This document shows positions 17,308 through 25,317 of a stretch of 64,000 bases of DNA, piece by piece. Origin of the DNA: Hyphomicrobiales bacterium. GTDB lineage: Bacteria > Pseudomonadota > Alphaproteobacteria > Rhizobiales > Methylopilaceae. The DNA lies in assembly GCA_022842205.1 (NCBI GenBank), contig JALHQA010000005.1:17616-81615 (forward strand), given 5' to 3'. The notes below the pieces were generated by a model that was given only the letters and a program-made list of their open reading frames with translations, searched no databases and had not been told where the DNA came from. Position 1 is the first letter of the stretch; the number at the start of each line of letters is the position of its first letter. Both the position numbers and the translations under genes were made by a program.

Positions 17308-18584
17308 CAGTATCGATGAACGAAGGACGCATGACATCAGGTGCCCGGCAGGTCGCGCGCATGAACATTGCCGGCGGCGGCCAGGTCGTGGTCCGCGACG
17401 GCTATCTGTTTGTCGGCCATATGTCGCCTCCCGAGGGCACATCCATCATCGATGTGCGCGATCCGGCAAGTCCGAAAGTCGTCGTGAAGATCGCGCCTCC
17501 CGATCACTACTCGCACACGCACAAGGTCCGTGTGGCGGGTGACCTTATGATCACCAATGTCGAGCGGCACCGGCGTCATTTCTACCGCAAGGGCGAGATG
17601 CTGGAGCGCGGTATGGCCGATCTCGCGAAGAAGCTCGGGCGGGCACCGTCGGACGCGGAACTGGCCGAAGCCGTCGGCGTTGCGGCGTCAGATCTTGCCG
17701 ATCTTCGTGAGGGTCACGCGCGCGGCTATGGCGATGGCGGGTTTCGCGTCTGGAACATCGCCGATCCCGCCAGTCCGAAGCTGCTGTCCTATGTAAGGAC
17801 GGGCGGCATCGGCGTGCATCGTTTCGACATGGACGAGAACTATGCCTACATCTCGACCGAGATGGACGGCTTCATCGGCAACATCCTCGTCATCTACGAT
17901 CTCGCCGACCCCACCAACCCGCGGGAGGTTTCCCGCTGGTGGATTCCCGGCCAGAACCTTGCTGCGGGCGAAAAGCCGGACTGGAAAGGCCAGCGTCACC
18001 GTCTGCATCATGCGCTGCGCGTCGGCGACAAGATGTGGGCGGCCTGCTGGTATGCCGGCGGCTATGTCATCGATATTTCGGACATTACGAAGCCGAAGAC
18101 GCTTGGCAGCTACAATTACCATCCGCCGTTTCCCGAACCGACGCACACGCTGATGCCGCTTCCCGAACCGATCGCCGGCCGGCAGATCGCGCTCATGGTC
18201 GACGAGGAGCACGATCATGTTCCCGGGCAGCCGCACGGCTTCATCTGGATCATGGATGCGCGCGATCCGGCCAATCTCAAGCCGATCTCGACCTTCCAGG
18301 TCAGCGAGATGGATTCACCCTATGCCCGCGCCGGCGGGCGGTTCGGCGCGCATCAGTTTCAGGAAAAGCAGATCGGCAGCCTGATCTACGCCGCCTGGTT
18401 CGCCGGCGGCCTGCGGGTTATCGATATTGCCGACCCGGAAAAGCCGAAGGAAATCGCGTTCTATGTGCCGGAGCCTTTCCCCGGCCACAAGGCGCCGCAG
18501 AGCAATGATGTTGATGTTGATGAGCGGGGCCTGGTCTATCTGCTCGACCGCGACCACGGCCTGGAAATCATCGAAATGATCTGA
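17304..18584 (+). CDS. LVIVD-repeat (beta-propeller-like) protein with a sigma-region-3-like insertion
   Basis: A 426-residue protein built of about six LVIVD repeats, each with the pattern of a hydrophobic strand, D(I/L)xDPxxPK and another strand (for example GGFRVWNIADPASPKLL, NILVIYDLADPTNPREV, GGLRVIDIADPEKPKEI). Such repeats form a propeller-like surface. No signal peptide is seen. Between the first and second repeats, residues 93-141 hold a charged helical insert whose core LGRAPSDAELAEAVGVAASDL resembles sigma-70 region 3. Several conserved His residues (YSHTHKV, HRLHHAL, EEHDHV) could hold a metal. It is translationally coupled to the upstream TctA gene and is the last gene of the operon. 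Its function is unknown; enzymatic processing of the imported acid is one possibility. Confidence 0.8.
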   Translation: MTVSMNEGRMTSGARQVARMNIAGGGQVVVRDGYLFVGHMSPPEGTSIIDVRDPASPKVVVKIAPPDHYSHTHKVRVAGDLMITNVERHRRHFYRKGEMLERGMADLAKKLGRAPSDAELAEAVGVAASDLADLREGHARGYGDGGFRVWNIADPASPKLLSYVRTGGIGVHRFDMDENYAYISTEMDGFIGNILVIYDLADPTNPREVSRWWIPGQNLAAGEKPDWKGQRHRLHHALRVGDKMWAACWYAGGYVIDISDITKPKTLGSYNYHPPFPEPTHTLMPLPEPIAGRQIALMVDEEHDHVPGQPHGFIWIMDARDPANLKPISTFQVSEMDSPYARAGGRFGAHQFQEKQIGSLIYAAWFAGGLRVIDIADPEKPKEIAFYVPEPFPGHKAPQSNDVDVDERGLVYLLDRDHGLEIIEMI

Positions 18585-18586
18585 CG

Positions 18587-18600
18587 GCCGCTTCCGCGGC
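18587..18600. terminator. Short hairpin between the convergent operon ends
   Basis: GCCGC-TTCC-GCGGC forms a five-pair stem just after the LVIVD stop and before the end of puuE on the other strand. There is no real T-run on either side, so a role in termination is uncertain. Confidence 0.25.
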
Positions 18601-18610
18601 TTGGCCGGTG

Positions 18611-19525
18611 TTAGCGCTGCGGCGGGTGATGTTCGTGCCAGTGGCGGGCGATGTCAATGCGGCGCGGGATCCAGACCTGTTCGTGCGATTGGATATGGTC
18701 AAGAAAGCGCAGCAGCCCCGCCGCGCGACCCGGACGCCCGGCGAGGCGGCAGTGCAGGCCGACGGTCATCATTTTCGGCGCGTGCTCCCCTTCAACATAA
18801 AGCTGGTCGAAGCTGTCCTTCAGATACTGGAAAAAATCCTCACCATGCGCGAAGCCCTGCGCGTTGGTGAAGCGCATGTCATTGGCGTCGAGCGTGTAGG
18901 GAATCACCAGGTGAGCGCCATTTTGCCCGCCCACCCAATAGGGCAGATCATCGGCATAGGAATCCGATGAATAGAGAAAACCGCCGTCCTGCATAACGAG
19001 ATTGAGCGTATGGACGGACGAGCGCCCCGTGTACCAGCCAAGCGGCCGTTCGCCCGTGACCTCGGTGTGGATGCGGATGGCTTCCTTGAGATGACTCTGC
19101 TCCTGGTCCTCGGGGATACTGCGGTAATCGATCCATTTCAGGCCGTGGCAGGCGATTTCCCAGCCTGCTTCCTGCATTGCGGCGGTTTGTTCCGGGCTGC
19201 GCTGCAGCGCCGTCGCTACACCAAAGACCGTAGCCGGCAGGCCGCGTTCAGTGAACATTCGCCACAGCCGCCAAAAGCCAACGCGGGCGCCGTACTCATA
19301 CATGCTCTCGACATTCATGTGCCGCTGTCCGGGCCATGGCACCGCGCCAAGCACGTCCGACAGAAAAGCCTCCGAGGCAGCGTCGCCATGCAGGATGCAG
19401 TTCTCGCCGCCCTCTTCATAGTTGACGACGAACTGGACGGCGACGCGCGCATCTCCCGGCCAGTGCGGATTGGGCGGCGTGCGGCCATAGCCGCGAAGAT
19501 CGCGCGGATAGGCCGTTTCAGTCAT
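18611..19525 (-). CDS. puuE: PuuE-type allantoinase (polysaccharide-deacetylase fold)
   Basis: A 304-residue enzyme of the carbohydrate esterase 4 / polysaccharide deacetylase fold, in the PuuE branch that opens allantoin to allantoate without the metal centre of AllB. The branch markers are visible: FVVNYEEGGENCILHGD near residue 32, ACHGLKWIDYRSIPEDQE near 125, GWYTGRSSVHTL near 162 and SSDSYADDLPYWV. It is cytoplasmic. The start ATG overlaps the end of the upstream hydrolase gene by eight bases, so the two steps of allantoin breakdown are likely co-translated. Family membership is strong; the native substrate could be a related ureide. Confidence 0.85.
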   Translation of the reverse strand: MTETAYPRDLRGYGRTPPNPHWPGDARVAVQFVVNYEEGGENCILHGDAASEAFLSDVLGAVPWPGQRHMNVESMYEYGARVGFWRLWRMFTERGLPATVFGVATALQRSPEQTAAMQEAGWEIACHGLKWIDYRSIPEDQEQSHLKEAIRIHTEVTGERPLGWYTGRSSVHTLNLVMQDGGFLYSSDSYADDLPYWVGGQNGAHLVIPYTLDANDMRFTNAQGFAHGEDFFQYLKDSFDQLYVEGEHAPKMMTVGLHCRLAGRPGRAAGLLRFLDHIQSHEQVWIPRRIDIARHWHEHHPPQR

Positions 19526-20774
19526 GGCCGTGGACTCCCGAAAGGCCGAGAACGCTGTGCAGGAGCACGTTGGCCCCCGCGGTGCAATCTCGCGGCGTGG
19601 CGTTTTCGGCTTCGTTGTGGCTGATGCCGTCCTTGCACGGCACGAAGATCATCGCAGTGGGCACGACGCTGGCGACCGCGACCGCATCATGTCCGGCGCC
19701 GGAGGTCATGCGCAGCGTCTGATGACCGAGCCGTTTGGCCGCGGCGTCGATGATCTCGACGATCTGGGGCGCAAACGCGACCGGAGCCTTCTGCCATATG
19801 CGTTCGATGCGGACCGAGACCCCGCGTCCGGCAGAAATGCGTTCGGCGGCGGCCGCCGCTGCATCATGCATCGCGGCAAGCCGTTCGCCGTTCGAGTGGC
19901 GAAACTCGAGGCTGAACTCGACGCTTCCGGGAATCGTGTTACGTGCCCCGGGGCCTATTGTGGCGACGCCGATTGTACCGACGCCAGCAGGGGCCTCTGA
20001 CCGCGCGATACGTTCGATCTCAAGGCTGAACTCGGAAAACGCTGTAAAGGCATCGCGGCGAAGGTCCATCGGCGTCGTGCCGGCGTGACTCTCGCGGCCG
20101 AGGACCGAACCATTATACCACATCTGTCCCTTGGCGGCATCGACCACGCCAATGACAAGATTTTGTGATTCGAGCACGGGGCCCTGTTCAATATGCAGCT
20201 CGATCATCGCCGCGAAACGGCGCTCACCTGCGCGCTCGTTGCCGCCATAGCCGATGCGCTGTAGGGCCTCCGCGACGCTGATGCCGTCCGCGTCCTTGCG
20301 GCTCAGGGCAAATTCGTGCGTGACATCTCCGGCAAACACTTCCGAGCCCATTTCGCCCGGGGCGAAACGCGCACCTTCTTCGTTCGTCCAGTTGACCAGG
20401 CAGATCGGCGCGTCGGTTTCGATCTTCGCGTCATCGAGTGTGCGCAGCACTTCCAGTCCGGCAAGGACGCCGAGAACGCCGTCGAACTTGCCGCCGGTCG
20501 GCTGCGTGTCGAGATGCGAACCCATGGCGATGGGATCCCGGGTTTGGTCGCGCCCAGGACGCTGCACATACATGTTGCCGAGATCGTCAACGCCGAACGT
20601 GTATCCGGCACTCTTTGCCTGATCTGCAAGCCAGTTTCGCACCTGGCGGTCTTCGTCCGAGAGGGCGAGGCGGCGGACGCCGCCCTTCGGCGTGCCTCCG
20701 AAACGGGCAGTGTCCATCAGGGTCTGCCAAAGACGCTCGCCGTCGACTGACAAATTGGACAGCCTGCTTGCCAC
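19518..20774 (-). CDS. M20-family amidohydrolase, allantoate amidohydrolase / N-carbamoyl-L-amino-acid hydrolase type
   Basis: A 418-residue binuclear-metal hydrolase. Ligands appear in order: GSHLDTQPTGGKFDG, EEGARFAPGEMGSEVF, the downstream His of ELHIEQGPVLE, and TSGAGHDA near the end. The lid-domain arginine region RNTIPGSVEFSLEFRH is present. The GTG at 20774 is preferred because AAGGA lies eight bases upstream, right after the stop of the DUF3830 gene; longer frames would run into that gene. With PuuE downstream and a racemase in the divergent operon, allantoate is the most likely substrate (giving ureidoglycine, ammonia and CO2), but hydantoin-type carbamoyl amino acids are the alternative. 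Confidence 0.85.
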   Translation of the reverse strand: MASRLSNLSVDGERLWQTLMDTARFGGTPKGGVRRLALSDEDRQVRNWLADQAKSAGYTFGVDDLGNMYVQRPGRDQTRDPIAMGSHLDTQPTGGKFDGVLGVLAGLEVLRTLDDAKIETDAPICLVNWTNEEGARFAPGEMGSEVFAGDVTHEFALSRKDADGISVAEALQRIGYGGNERAGERRFAAMIELHIEQGPVLESQNLVIGVVDAAKGQMWYNGSVLGRESHAGTTPMDLRRDAFTAFSEFSLEIERIARSEAPAGVGTIGVATIGPGARNTIPGSVEFSLEFRHSNGERLAAMHDAAAAAAERISAGRGVSVRIERIWQKAPVAFAPQIVEIIDAAAKRLGHQTLRMTSGAGHDAVAVASVVPTAMIFVPCKDGISHNEAENATPRDCTAGANVLLHSVLGLSGVHGHD

Positions 20775-20785
20775 CTTATCTGTCC

Positions 20786-21199
20786 TTACAGGCGCTCGAA
20801 CAGGATATCCTGCGCGCCGTCCCACAGTGTCTTCTTGCCGAGGGCAACGAGATTCTCTTGGCCCTTCGTGATTGTCAGGAAGTGGTTGCCGGCGAGCTGG
20901 CCCATTTTTGAGGCAAAGCAGACGCCCCCGTAGGCAAGAAGAAGCTCGGTCTCGCTGTAACCGCCGGGATAGAGGATGAACTGGCCGGGCGCTGGGAAGC
21001 TCGTTGCATTCTCGAAGGGCAATCCGAAATCGGTTTCTCCGAGCGGAATCCAGCAGCCCTCGCCGCTCCAGCGCACATGAATGATGCGCTCCTTATAAGG
21101 CAGCAAGCTGAGGAACTTCGCGCAGGTCTTGGGGGCGGCTTCTCGTTCGAGCTTCGCCTCAAAAACATAAGGGCCTGCGGTCACGCGGATGTCGGTCAT
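20786..21199 (-). CDS. DUF3830 family protein (cyclophilin-like fold)
   Basis: A 137-residue protein of a family without a settled function. Recognisable features are VTAGPYVFEAKLEREAAPKT at the start, HVRWSGEGCWIPLGE in the middle and PGQFILYPGGYSETELLLAYG, consistent with a small beta-barrel of the cyclophilin-like type. The ATG at 21199 has GAGGAT upstream. It is the first gene of a three-gene operon with the M20 hydrolase and PuuE, and the hydrolase follows by 11 bases. Linkage to ureide enzymes suggests either a missing enzymatic step or substrate binding; neither is shown by the sequence. Confidence 0.75.
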   Translation of the reverse strand: MTDIRVTAGPYVFEAKLEREAAPKTCAKFLSLLPYKERIIHVRWSGEGCWIPLGETDFGLPFENATSFPAPGQFILYPGGYSETELLLAYGGVCFASKMGQLAGNHFLTITKGQENLVALGKKTLWDGAQDILFERL

Positions 21200-21303
21200 T
21201 TTCGATCCTCGGCATGCTGGGAATTCTAGCGGCACAGCCTTTGCTTCGTGTGCACAGGTGTTTGCGATCCATGTCGGTCGTGCGCATCATTTTGTTGGAG
21301 CGT

Positions 21304-21315
21304 ATTGTATACATT
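21304..21315. promoter_or_regulatory. Candidate GntR operator around TGTATACA
   Basis: ATTGTATACATT, with the eight-base palindrome TGTATACA at its centre, lies in the divergent promoter region between the DUF3830 gene and the Liv-type transporter. Operators of the form TTGTATACAA are common for FadR/VanR-type GntR regulators, and a GntR gene closes the transporter operon at 26887. Confidence 0.5.
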
Positions 21316-21322
21316 CTTGTCG

Positions 21323-21334
21323 GTCAACGTTGAC
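21323..21334. promoter_or_regulatory. 12-base palindrome overlapping a -35 element
   Basis: GTCAACGTTGAC is a perfect palindrome. Its right half overlaps TTGACA at 21330-21335, a good -35 for the transporter operon. The matching -10 (TTCGAT at 21353) is poor. A protein bound here would block the promoter or help polymerase bind it. Confidence 0.45.
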
Positions 21335-21420
21335 AATTCGAGCGAACCGTACTTCGATCAGGGCGTCACGCGATAGGTCAAGAACAAAACAATGCGCGAT
21401 GTTAAGCGGAGGAACCAGTC

Positions 21421-22620
21421 ATGATCAGCAGACGCACAACTCTGAAATCCATAGCGCTCGCCGCTTTTGCCGGCGTCGCCGTTTCCGCGGCCGGCCTGTC
21501 CTCGGCCGAGGCGCAGGACAAGGAACTCAAGATCGGGTTTGTCGGCGTGACCAGCGGTCCCGCGGCCGCCTGGGGCACTTCGAACGTGCGCTCCATGCAG
21601 ACCCGCGCCGAATGGCTAAATGAAAAGGGTGGGGTCAAGATCGGCGACGATACCTACAAGATCACAATCGTGACCTTCGACGACCAGAAGGATCCCAAGC
21701 GGGCCATCGCCGGCATGGAAAAGATGGCCCAGGAAGGCATCCATTATGTCGTCGGGCCGAATGTGGACGACGGCGCCGCCGCGGTCCGCCCAGTCGCCGA
21801 GTCGAAGGGGATCATCTATTTTCCCTACGCCTTCCCGAAGGAGCTCTACACTCCGCCAGCCTCCAACGCCGTTCTCGGCATGGTAGCGAACTATCAGTCG
21901 GCGCCCGCGATCTATAAATATCTGAAAGAGAACAAGGGCATCAAGAAGGTCGCGTTCATCGCCGCCAACGAATCCGATCCGTTGAGCCAGCGCGATGGCG
22001 GTGTCGCTGCGGCGAAGGCGCTCGGCCTTGAGATCGTCGCCCAGAACGACACATACCCGAACGATACCCGCGACTTCACGCCGGTATTGACCCCGATCGT
22101 ACGCCAGAAGCCGGACCTTCTTGTTCTATCCGGGGTGTCGCCAGGCAACGCGCCGTTGCTGATCCGGGCGGCGCGCGAGCTTGGCTATGAAGGCCTGATC
22201 TCCGCGGAAACCGCGCAGGACGCCACCGTTCTGCAGGAAGGCGCCGGTGACCTGGCAAACGGCTTCATTTCAGTCGGCGGCGCTTCGACGCCCGAAATCC
22301 GCTCCGCCGAGATGGACGAGTTCATCGAGCGCTACACCAAGAAGTTCGGCGAATATAACGACGAGTCGAACACGAAGGTTTATGCGCTCGACTACATCGT
22401 CGAAACGCTGAAGGCCAACCCGAAGGCGGTCGAGGACGTCGAGGAATTCAAAAAGACCATGGACACGTTCTCGGCACCCAATCCTTACGTCAAGGACGGC
22501 ACGCTGAAATATGTCGGCCAGACTTCGTTCGGCCAAAAGCGTCAGCTTTCGGTTCCGATGGTCGTGACCGAATTCAAGGATGGCAAGTTCGAGACGTTGT
22601 TCGTCGGCGAGGTCGACTAA
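21421..22620 (+). CDS. Branched-chain-amino-acid/urea-type ABC substrate-binding protein
   Basis: A 399-residue periplasmic receptor of the Liv/Peripla_BP_6 family. The leader MISRRTTLKSIALAAFAGV has a twin-arginine-like start and ends around AEAQDK. The mature chain opens KIGFVGVTSGPAAAWG, typical of the family, with DDQKDPKRAIAGMEKM and VGPNVDDGAAAVRPVAES following. A GGAGGA ribosome site lies upstream. Two permeases and two ATPases follow in the same order as in Liv or urea systems. Given the flanking ureide enzymes, the ligand is probably allantoin or a relative, which is inference. Confidence 0.88.
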   Translation: MISRRTTLKSIALAAFAGVAVSAAGLSSAEAQDKELKIGFVGVTSGPAAAWGTSNVRSMQTRAEWLNEKGGVKIGDDTYKITIVTFDDQKDPKRAIAGMEKMAQEGIHYVVGPNVDDGAAAVRPVAESKGIIYFPYAFPKELYTPPASNAVLGMVANYQSAPAIYKYLKENKGIKKVAFIAANESDPLSQRDGGVAAAKALGLEIVAQNDTYPNDTRDFTPVLTPIVRQKPDLLVLSGVSPGNAPLLIRAARELGYEGLISAETAQDATVLQEGAGDLANGFISVGGASTPEIRSAEMDEFIERYTKKFGEYNDESNTKVYALDYIVETLKANPKAVEDVEEFKKTMDTFSAPNPYVKDGTLKYVGQTSFGQKRQLSVPMVVTEFKDGKFETLFVGEVD

Positions 22621-22643
22621 CAGTTACGATATCCCTGAACCCA

Positions 22644-22667
22644 GCCTGGGGCGCCTGCGCCCCAGGC
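22644..22667 (+). terminator. Intercistronic hairpin after the binding-protein gene
   Basis: A perfect ten-base inverted repeat (GCCTGGGGCG, loop CCTG, CGCCCCAGGC) lies between the receptor and first permease genes. There is no T-run, so it is more likely a 3' stabiliser or partial attenuator that lets the receptor be made in excess over the membrane subunits. Confidence 0.7.
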
Positions 22668-22687
22668 GTCCAACACGGGCTGCCGCC

Positions 22688-23554
22688 ATGGAACAGGTAA
22701 TCGTCAACGGCCTTTATCTTGGCGCGCAGTACGCGCTGATCGCGCTCGGCCTCACGCTGATCTTCGCGCTGATGAACGTGCTGAACTTCGCGCACGGGCA
22801 AATGTACGTTCTCGGCGGGTTCGTGACCTATGCGGTCTATGGGCAGCTCGGACTTCCGTTTCCCATTGCGCTGCTGTGCTCGGGTGTGACATTGGCTGTG
22901 GTCGGCGCTCTTATCGAAAAGTTCCTCTTTCGGCCCGTCATCAAACGCAGCGCGCGCGATGAAAGCACGATGCTTCTCGCCGCTGCGTTGGCGTTCTTCT
23001 TCGATGCCGTCATCCTTCTTATCTTCGGTGAAAAACAGCGCGGCGTGCCGAAGATCATCAACGGCGTTTTCCTCTCCGATACGATCGTCATGCCTTACGA
23101 CCGCATAGTGGTCGGCGTTCTGGCCATCATTCTGATAGCGGCTTTCATGCTGTACATGCAGTACAGCCGGCCCGGCCGTGCCATGCGTGCATTGGCGCAG
23201 GACCGCGTCGCGGCGCAATTGATGGGCGTCAAGGTCGATCGTTACTCCATGATAGGCTTCGCGCTCGGCGCCATGCTCGCCGGGGTGGTGGGGGGGCTTC
23301 TTGTCACCATCACCGGCGTCAATTCGGGCATTGGCGGTCCGATCTCCATCAAAGCCTTTCTGATGGTGATGATCGGCGGCGCCGGCGTGGTCGGTGGCGC
23401 GATTGCCGGCGGTTTCATTCTCGGGATGATGGAATCGGTCGGCCTGACCGTGCTGCGCGATTTCGGCGACGTTACCTATCTCGTCATTTTCGTCCTCCTC
23501 ATGATCTTCCTCAGCATCCGTCCCAACGGGCTGATGGGCAAACCCTGGGGCTGA
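22688..23554 (+). CDS. Liv-type ABC permease (LivH-like)
   Basis: A 288-residue inner-membrane permease with about eight helices. The N-terminus VIVNGLYLGAQYALIALGLTL and the later GGAGVVGGAIAGGFILGMME are typical of LivH/UrtB. ATG 22688 is chosen because an upstream in-frame ATG at 22580 overlaps the receptor gene and adds a basic tail. The LivM-like gene starts four bases after its stop. Confidence 0.88.
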   Translation: MEQVIVNGLYLGAQYALIALGLTLIFALMNVLNFAHGQMYVLGGFVTYAVYGQLGLPFPIALLCSGVTLAVVGALIEKFLFRPVIKRSARDESTMLLAAALAFFFDAVILLIFGEKQRGVPKIINGVFLSDTIVMPYDRIVVGVLAIILIAAFMLYMQYSRPGRAMRALAQDRVAAQLMGVKVDRYSMIGFALGAMLAGVVGGLLVTITGVNSGIGGPISIKAFLMVMIGGAGVVGGAIAGGFILGMMESVGLTVLRDFGDVTYLVIFVLLMIFLSIRPNGLMGKPWG

Positions 23555-23558
23555 TCCG

Positions 23559-24533
23559 ATGAGCAAGGCACTAAAAGCTGTTCTCGCCGTCGCGTTTCTC
23601 GCCGTCGTGTTCGTTGGCGTGCCGATGCTCATCGCCGCGACCGGGCGCAGCGATCTGTATTATACGCTGACATCAGTGGCGCTGCTCAGCATCATCAGCG
23701 CTGGCGTCTGGATCACGTTCTATATCGGACGCATCAATATCGGACAGGGCGCGTTTGCGCTGCTCGGCGGCTATGTGTCGGCGATCCTCGTAATGACATA
23801 TGGCGTCTCGTTCTGGTTGACCCTGCCGCTCGCTGGAATTTTCTGTGCACTGGTCAGCGTGCTGATCGGCTTGCCTATTCTCCGGTTGCGCGGCGTCTAC
23901 TTCGCCATGGTCACACTGACACTGACCGAGGTTGCTCGGCTGCTGGCCCTTGCAGTGCCGATAACGAATGGCGCGCGCGGGATTGTCAGCATTCCGTTAC
24001 CGGGTTCTGTCACCATATTTGGCGTGACCGTAATTCCGGATTTCGCGACGCTCTCAAATCCACGTCTGGCATTCTACTTTACGGCTGTCACTCTGATGGT
24101 GATCTGCTTCGCGGGCCTCTACCGGCTCGTGCATTCGCGGATCGGCCATATCTGCCAATCGCTGCAGCAGAACGAGGAACTCGCGTCCTCGATCGGCGTC
24201 GACATCGCCTATATGCGCATCCTTGCCTACGCACTTTCGTCTTTCCTCGGCGGCATCGGCGGTGCGATGTTCGCCGCGATCTCGCAATCGATCTATCCAT
24301 CGAGCTTCACGATCGCGGATTCCGTCAACTTCATGCTGAACTGCTTCCTCGGCGGGCTAGGTTATGTCCTGGGACCGATGCTCGGCACGTTCGTACTGTA
24401 TTTCGGCTGGGATCTCCTGTTCCAGACCGGCAGCTTTCAGCTCCTCATCTTCTCGTCCATCCTGATTGCATTGATGCTCGTCCTGCCGAACGGGCTTTTG
24501 AGCATTCGGTTGCGCAGCCAGAGTCAGGGGTAG
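23559..24533 (+). CDS. Liv-type ABC permease (LivM-like)
   Basis: A 324-residue permease with about eight to ten membrane helices. The family signatures ISAGVWITFYIGRINIGQGAF and GLPILRLRGVYFAMVTLTLTE are present, as is the loop SRIGHICQSLQQNEELASSIGVD that docks with the ATPases. It sits between LivH-like and LivG-like genes with only a few bases of spacing on each side, so the whole transporter is one transcription unit. Confidence 0.9.
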   Translation: MSKALKAVLAVAFLAVVFVGVPMLIAATGRSDLYYTLTSVALLSIISAGVWITFYIGRINIGQGAFALLGGYVSAILVMTYGVSFWLTLPLAGIFCALVSVLIGLPILRLRGVYFAMVTLTLTEVARLLALAVPITNGARGIVSIPLPGSVTIFGVTVIPDFATLSNPRLAFYFTAVTLMVICFAGLYRLVHSRIGHICQSLQQNEELASSIGVDIAYMRILAYALSSFLGGIGGAMFAAISQSIYPSSFTIADSVNFMLNCFLGGLGYVLGPMLGTFVLYFGWDLLFQTGSFQLLIFSSILIALMLVLPNGLLSIRLRSQSQG

Positions 24534-24536
24534 CGG

Positions 24537-25316
24537 ATGGCCGACATTCTTGAAGTCTCAGCGTTGACCAAGCGTTTTGGTGGCCTTGTCGCCAACAACG
24601 ACATCTCGTTCAACGTACGCGAAAACGAGATATTGTCGGTGATCGGGCCCAACGGTGCAGGCAAATCCACTCTGTTCAAGCTGATTGCGTCGTTCCTGTC
24701 GCCGACGTCCGGTGAGGTCCGCTTCCGCGGAAAAAGGATTTCCGGCCTCGCGCCTCACACAGTTGCCCGTATGGGGATTGTGCGGACATTCCAGGAAACG
24801 ACCATCTTCAAGACAATGACGGTACGCGATAATGTCATAATTGCGCATCATCTGCGTTCGCGTGCCAATCTCCTCGGGTTCTTCTTCGCAACAAAAACGG
24901 CTCAGGAAGATGAGAAAGAGTTCGCGCGTTCGGCGGACGAGATCATCGACTTTCTGGGACTGGGCCATCAGCGGAACGAGATTGCCAGCAATCTTCCGCA
25001 TGGCCATCTGCGCGCACTTGGTATCGCGATCGGACTCGCGACCAATCCCACCGTCCTTTTGCTCGACGAGCCCTTCGCCGGCATGAACCATGATGAGACC
25101 CGCCGGGCACTCGATATCGTGCGCGGCGTGCGCGACCGCGGCGTCACCGTGCTCCTTGTCGAACACGACATGCCGGCCGTGATGAAAATCTCCGACCGCA
25201 TCGTCGTGATCAATTTCGGCCAAAAGATCGCCGAAGGTACGCCGAAGGAAATTCAGGAAAACCCGCAGGTCATCGAGGCCTATCTCGGTGCCGAAGATGC
25301 GTCGATCGGAATGTAG
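24537..25316 (+). CDS. Liv-type ABC ATPase (LivG-like)
   Basis: A 259-residue ATPase. Walker A is GPNGAGKSTLFKL near residue 37, Walker B is VLLLDEPFAGMNHDE, and the H-loop is LLVEHDMPAVMKISD. The LSGG-type signature is replaced by NLPHGHLRALGIAIGLA, which departs from the usual SYGQQR pattern of LivG; it may weaken ATP hydrolysis at one of the two sites. It starts three bases after LivM and is followed after one base by the LivF start. Confidence 0.88.
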   Translation: MADILEVSALTKRFGGLVANNDISFNVRENEILSVIGPNGAGKSTLFKLIASFLSPTSGEVRFRGKRISGLAPHTVARMGIVRTFQETTIFKTMTVRDNVIIAHHLRSRANLLGFFFATKTAQEDEKEFARSADEIIDFLGLGHQRNEIASNLPHGHLRALGIAIGLATNPTVLLLDEPFAGMNHDETRRALDIVRGVRDRGVTVLLVEHDMPAVMKISDRIVVINFGQKIAEGTPKEIQENPQVIEAYLGAEDASIGM

Positions 25317-25317
25317 C

